Shown here: positions 7,004-8,196 of the stretch, one piece after another | Layout of the letters: each line of letters starts with the position of its first letter | Position numbering within the stretch: position 1 is the stretch's first letter | Source of the DNA: JADLCX01 sp038251595 | GTDB taxonomy: Bacteria > Planctomycetota > Phycisphaerae > Phycisphaerales > UBA1924 | Direction of reading: 5' to 3' | Length of the DNA: 8,196 nt | Assembly (NCBI GenBank): GCA_038251595.1 | Contig: JBBSBC010000174.1 | Span: 1-8,196 of the forward strand | Translations under genes and position numbers: made by a program | The notes under the pieces: generated by a model | The model's database searches: none | Seen by the model: the letters and a program-made list of their open reading frames with translations, nothing else | Told to the model about the DNA's origin: nothing

Positions 7004-7022
7004 GGCTTGATAGGGTCGTCAC

Positions 7023-7050
7023 TGTATCGGCCAGTTCGCCATTTGTCCAA
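7023..7050 (-). promoter_or_regulatory. Candidate sigma-70 promoter of tRNA-Tyr
   Basis: On the minus strand TTGGAC (7050-7045) lies 16 bases before GATACA (7028-7023), giving near-consensus -35 and modest -10 boxes. Transcription would start about 10 to 15 bases before the mature tRNA 5' end at 7003. The -10 match is only partial, so this is tentative. The tRNA could also be transcribed from the upstream minus-strand genes. Confidence 0.35.
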
Positions 7051-7093
7051 CCTTTACTGATCATGGCCGCGCTCAACCGTTTCGAGACAAACC

Positions 7094-7384
7094 TCACTCG
7101 GGGTTGGCCACCGCCGTGGCCTCGCTCGGCAGACCGGTCAGGCTCTGGCCCTGAAGCTGGCTCTCAAGCTGGCTCTGAGTTTGGCCGCGAAGTGGCGGGT
7201 CGGCGATGGCGGTCCGCGGGTGCCCGGTCACAAGCAGGAACCGTGCCCAGAAGAGCAGCCCGAAGGCCACAAGCACCAGCCCGATGTGCCTGAAGCGCAC
7301 GAAGGGGCACCGGCAGGCGGCCGCGTCGCACGCGGGTGAAGCGACTGAAGACTCAGGTGTTTCGGCCGAGGTGTTCTTGATCAT
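7094..7384 (-). CDS. Small single-span membrane protein, unknown function
   Basis: I do not recognise this 96-residue protein. It has a polar, Ser/Glu/Ala-rich N-terminus, a cysteine cluster C19-x4-C24-x-C26, a basic patch (Arg30, Arg32), one hydrophobic helix at about 34-53 (IGLVLVAFGLLFWARFLL) and a Gln/Ser/Leu-rich tail. The tail includes a small internal duplication, SQLE-SQLQ. The ATG at 7384 is chosen because GGGAGGG lies 7 bases upstream; the in-frame ATG at 7405 lies upstream of that site. It sits between the pseudopilin-like gene and tRNA-Tyr on the same strand, 118 bases after the former. The strong ribosome binding site and clean membrane segment support a real gene, but no homologue could be checked. 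Confidence 0.6.
   Translation of the reverse strand: MIKNTSAETPESSVASPACDAAACRCPFVRFRHIGLVLVAFGLLFWARFLLVTGHPRTAIADPPLRGQTQSQLESQLQGQSLTGLPSEATAVANPE
7154..7177. repeat. Tandem 12-base repeat inside the small membrane protein gene
   Basis: AAGCTGGCTCTC (7154-7165) is followed directly by AAGCTGGCTCTG (7166-7177), matching at 11 of 12 bases. The period is four codons, so the reading frame is kept. The encoded repeat is the SQLE/SQLQ part of the tail, which suggests slippage-driven length variation. Confidence 0.6.
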
Positions 7385-7391
7385 CGCGAGA

Positions 7392-7398
7392 CCCTCCC
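7392..7398 (-). promoter_or_regulatory. Ribosome binding site of the small membrane protein
   Basis: GGGAGGG on the minus strand lies 7 bases before the ATG at 7384. It is one of the strongest Shine-Dalgarno matches in the window and decides the start of the small gene. Confidence 0.65.
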
Positions 7399-7502
7399 AC
7401 TTCATTCAGCCTACACCGGATTCATCGCATGACCTGCCCGCAGGCAAGAACGATGGCATTTGCATCGGTCAGGGTCCGACTAATCGGTGAAATGGTGGGC
7501 AA

Positions 7503-8087
7503 TCAAGGTTCCCGCGTGACGGTGACACGTCCGGTAAATGGTTCAACGGAGATGGCGAAGATCGAGCCCGATCCTTGCACGCGGACCGTGCCGCCCGAGC
7601 CCACGGTCGAACCCGAGGCATCGGCAACCGGCCCGCCCAGCGCATCATAAATCAATGTCGGCTGACCATCGAACGATGCGGAGATGATTCTGGCATCGCC
7701 GAACTGGGCGTTCTTGAAATCAACCACAAACAGTCCATCAGACTTTGTCGGGTCAAAGAGCGTGTTGTTGGCCGCGTCGATCGTGTTGCCGGGAACCTGC
7801 ACGACGCGGTAGCTGTTGTTCGCGACATCAAAGACGAGCGCGCGGCGCTCCTGAAAGGCTACAGCATCAGATTGGGCGAAGGTGATGTCGGCGATGATGG
7901 TGCGGACCGAGGCCTGGACTTTCAGGATTCCGGTCTCACCCATCGCCGGGATGACCAGTGCGCCGGCAATTCCGAGAATCACCACCGTCAAGATCATCTC
8001 GATCGGGGGAGAGCCCGCTCCCGACGACCCTCGAGCTTCGTTCGGCACCGAGGGTGCCGACGTGGCGCTCCCCGAAGTCTCGACCAT
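7503..8087 (-). CDS. GspH/FimT-like pseudopilin with an abnormal leader
   Basis: The 194-residue reading has the pseudopilin helix IEMILTVVILGIAGALVIPAMG (29-50), which carries the +5 glutamate (Glu30) if cleavage follows Gly25. A region like GspH follows (IIADITFAQSDAVAFQERRALVFD), then a beta-rich domain ending in FTGRVTVTREP, a C-terminal pattern common in GspH/FimT proteins. Such minor pseudopilins act at the inner membrane in type II secretion or type IV pilus systems. The residues around the cleavage site read GSPPIE instead of GF(S/T)LIE, and the preceding 24 residues have little positive charge, unlike normal leaders. A one-base change in the five-G run at 8005-8009 (plus-strand view) would give GLSPIEM with an Arg-containing leader from a TTG at 8121. 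The ATG at 8087 has no clear Shine-Dalgarno site. The mature part is convincing; the start is not. Confidence 0.72.
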   Translation of the reverse strand: MVETSGSATSAPSVPNEARGSSGAGSPPIEMILTVVILGIAGALVIPAMGETGILKVQASVRTIIADITFAQSDAVAFQERRALVFDVANNSYRVVQVPGNTIDAANNTLFDPTKSDGLFVVDFKNAQFGDARIISASFDGQPTLIYDALGGPVADASGSTVGSGGTVRVQGSGSIFAISVEPFTGRVTVTREP

Positions 8088-8196
8088 CCAGGTCGTGATC
8101 GAGACCGTCGGTGTTGAACAAGCTTCTCAGGTGCAGGTCCGTCTGACGCCGCGAGCCAACACCAATTCAACCAGTGTCGACGCAGTGGTGGACAGC
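8088..8196. other. Right-edge segment of uncertain coding strand
   Basis: A plus-strand frame is open from 7813 to the window end and reads like a genuine beta-rich protein from about 8062 onward (GTG preceded by GAGGG; text includes STIQVVIETVGVEQ and QVQVRLTPRANTN). A minus-strand frame from 8195 to its stop at 8127 is also open (reads LSTTASTLVELVLARG) and could be the C-terminus of a gene upstream of the pseudopilin. The two cannot both be coding. With about 100 bases visible I cannot decide. Confidence 0.3.

Noticed and set aside
7431..7446. Short palindromic CCTGC/GCAGG sequence between the pseudopilin and small membrane protein genes
   Set aside because: The stem is only 5 bp with a 2-base loop and no T-tract, so neither a terminator nor an operator can be supported.
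7575..8117. 180-residue plus-strand open frame opposite the pseudopilin
   Set aside because: Its translation is rich in Arg, Asp, Gly and His, as expected for the antisense of a hydrophobic pilin gene. It is in a different frame from the protein-like segment at the right edge.
1..8196. CRISPR arrays, insertion sequences, phage genes, toxin-antitoxin or defence genes
   Set aside because: No regularly spaced repeats, transposase or integrase motifs, terminal inverted repeats or defence-protein motifs were seen. The tRNA-Tyr has no adjacent integrase or duplicated 3' end suggesting an attachment site.

Overview
The window looks like part of the chromosome of a planctomycete, most likely class Phycisphaerae. 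The evidence is a prepilin-like protein with a C-terminal H-X9-DG motif, a secreted protein ending in a paired LQD-type dockerin with a terminal Gly-Cys, and an M14-type protein carrying acidic calcium-loop insertions. Base composition is moderately GC-rich. No insertion sequence, phage gene, integrase or CRISPR array was seen. The assignment rests on protein style, not on a marker gene.

Left part (1-1014, minus strand): the N-terminal 338 residues of a secreted M14 carboxypeptidase-like protein that runs off the left edge. Its fold landmarks are recognisable, but the zinc-binding and substrate-binding positions are replaced. A 214-base divergent intergenic region follows.

Centre (1229-6812, plus strand): four tightly packed genes that look like one transcription unit. 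In order they encode a prepilin-like H-X9-DG protein (probable TTG start), a membrane-bound sensor histidine kinase, an NtrC-type sigma-54 response regulator with receiver, AAA+ and Fis domains, and a secreted dockerin-type protein. The gaps are 11 bases, 33 bases and a 4-base overlap. The kinase presumably senses something outside the cytoplasmic membrane and phosphorylates the regulator. The two flanking genes make exported products and may be part of the same surface process. The kinase-regulator junction carries three complementary GGCC-centred arms, one pair of which would enclose the regulator's ribosome binding site in a loop.

Right part (6921-8196, minus strand): a tRNA-Tyr (GTA) with a candidate promoter, a 96-residue single-span membrane protein of unknown function, and a GspH-like pseudopilin. 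The pseudopilin leader reads GSPPIE where GF(S/T)LIE is usual. The last ~185 bases are ambiguous: a plus-strand frame there reads like protein and conflicts with the pseudopilin leader. The most notable observations are the remodelled M14 active site, the possible RNA switch at the regulator start, and the abnormal pseudopilin leader with its conflicting right-edge frame.
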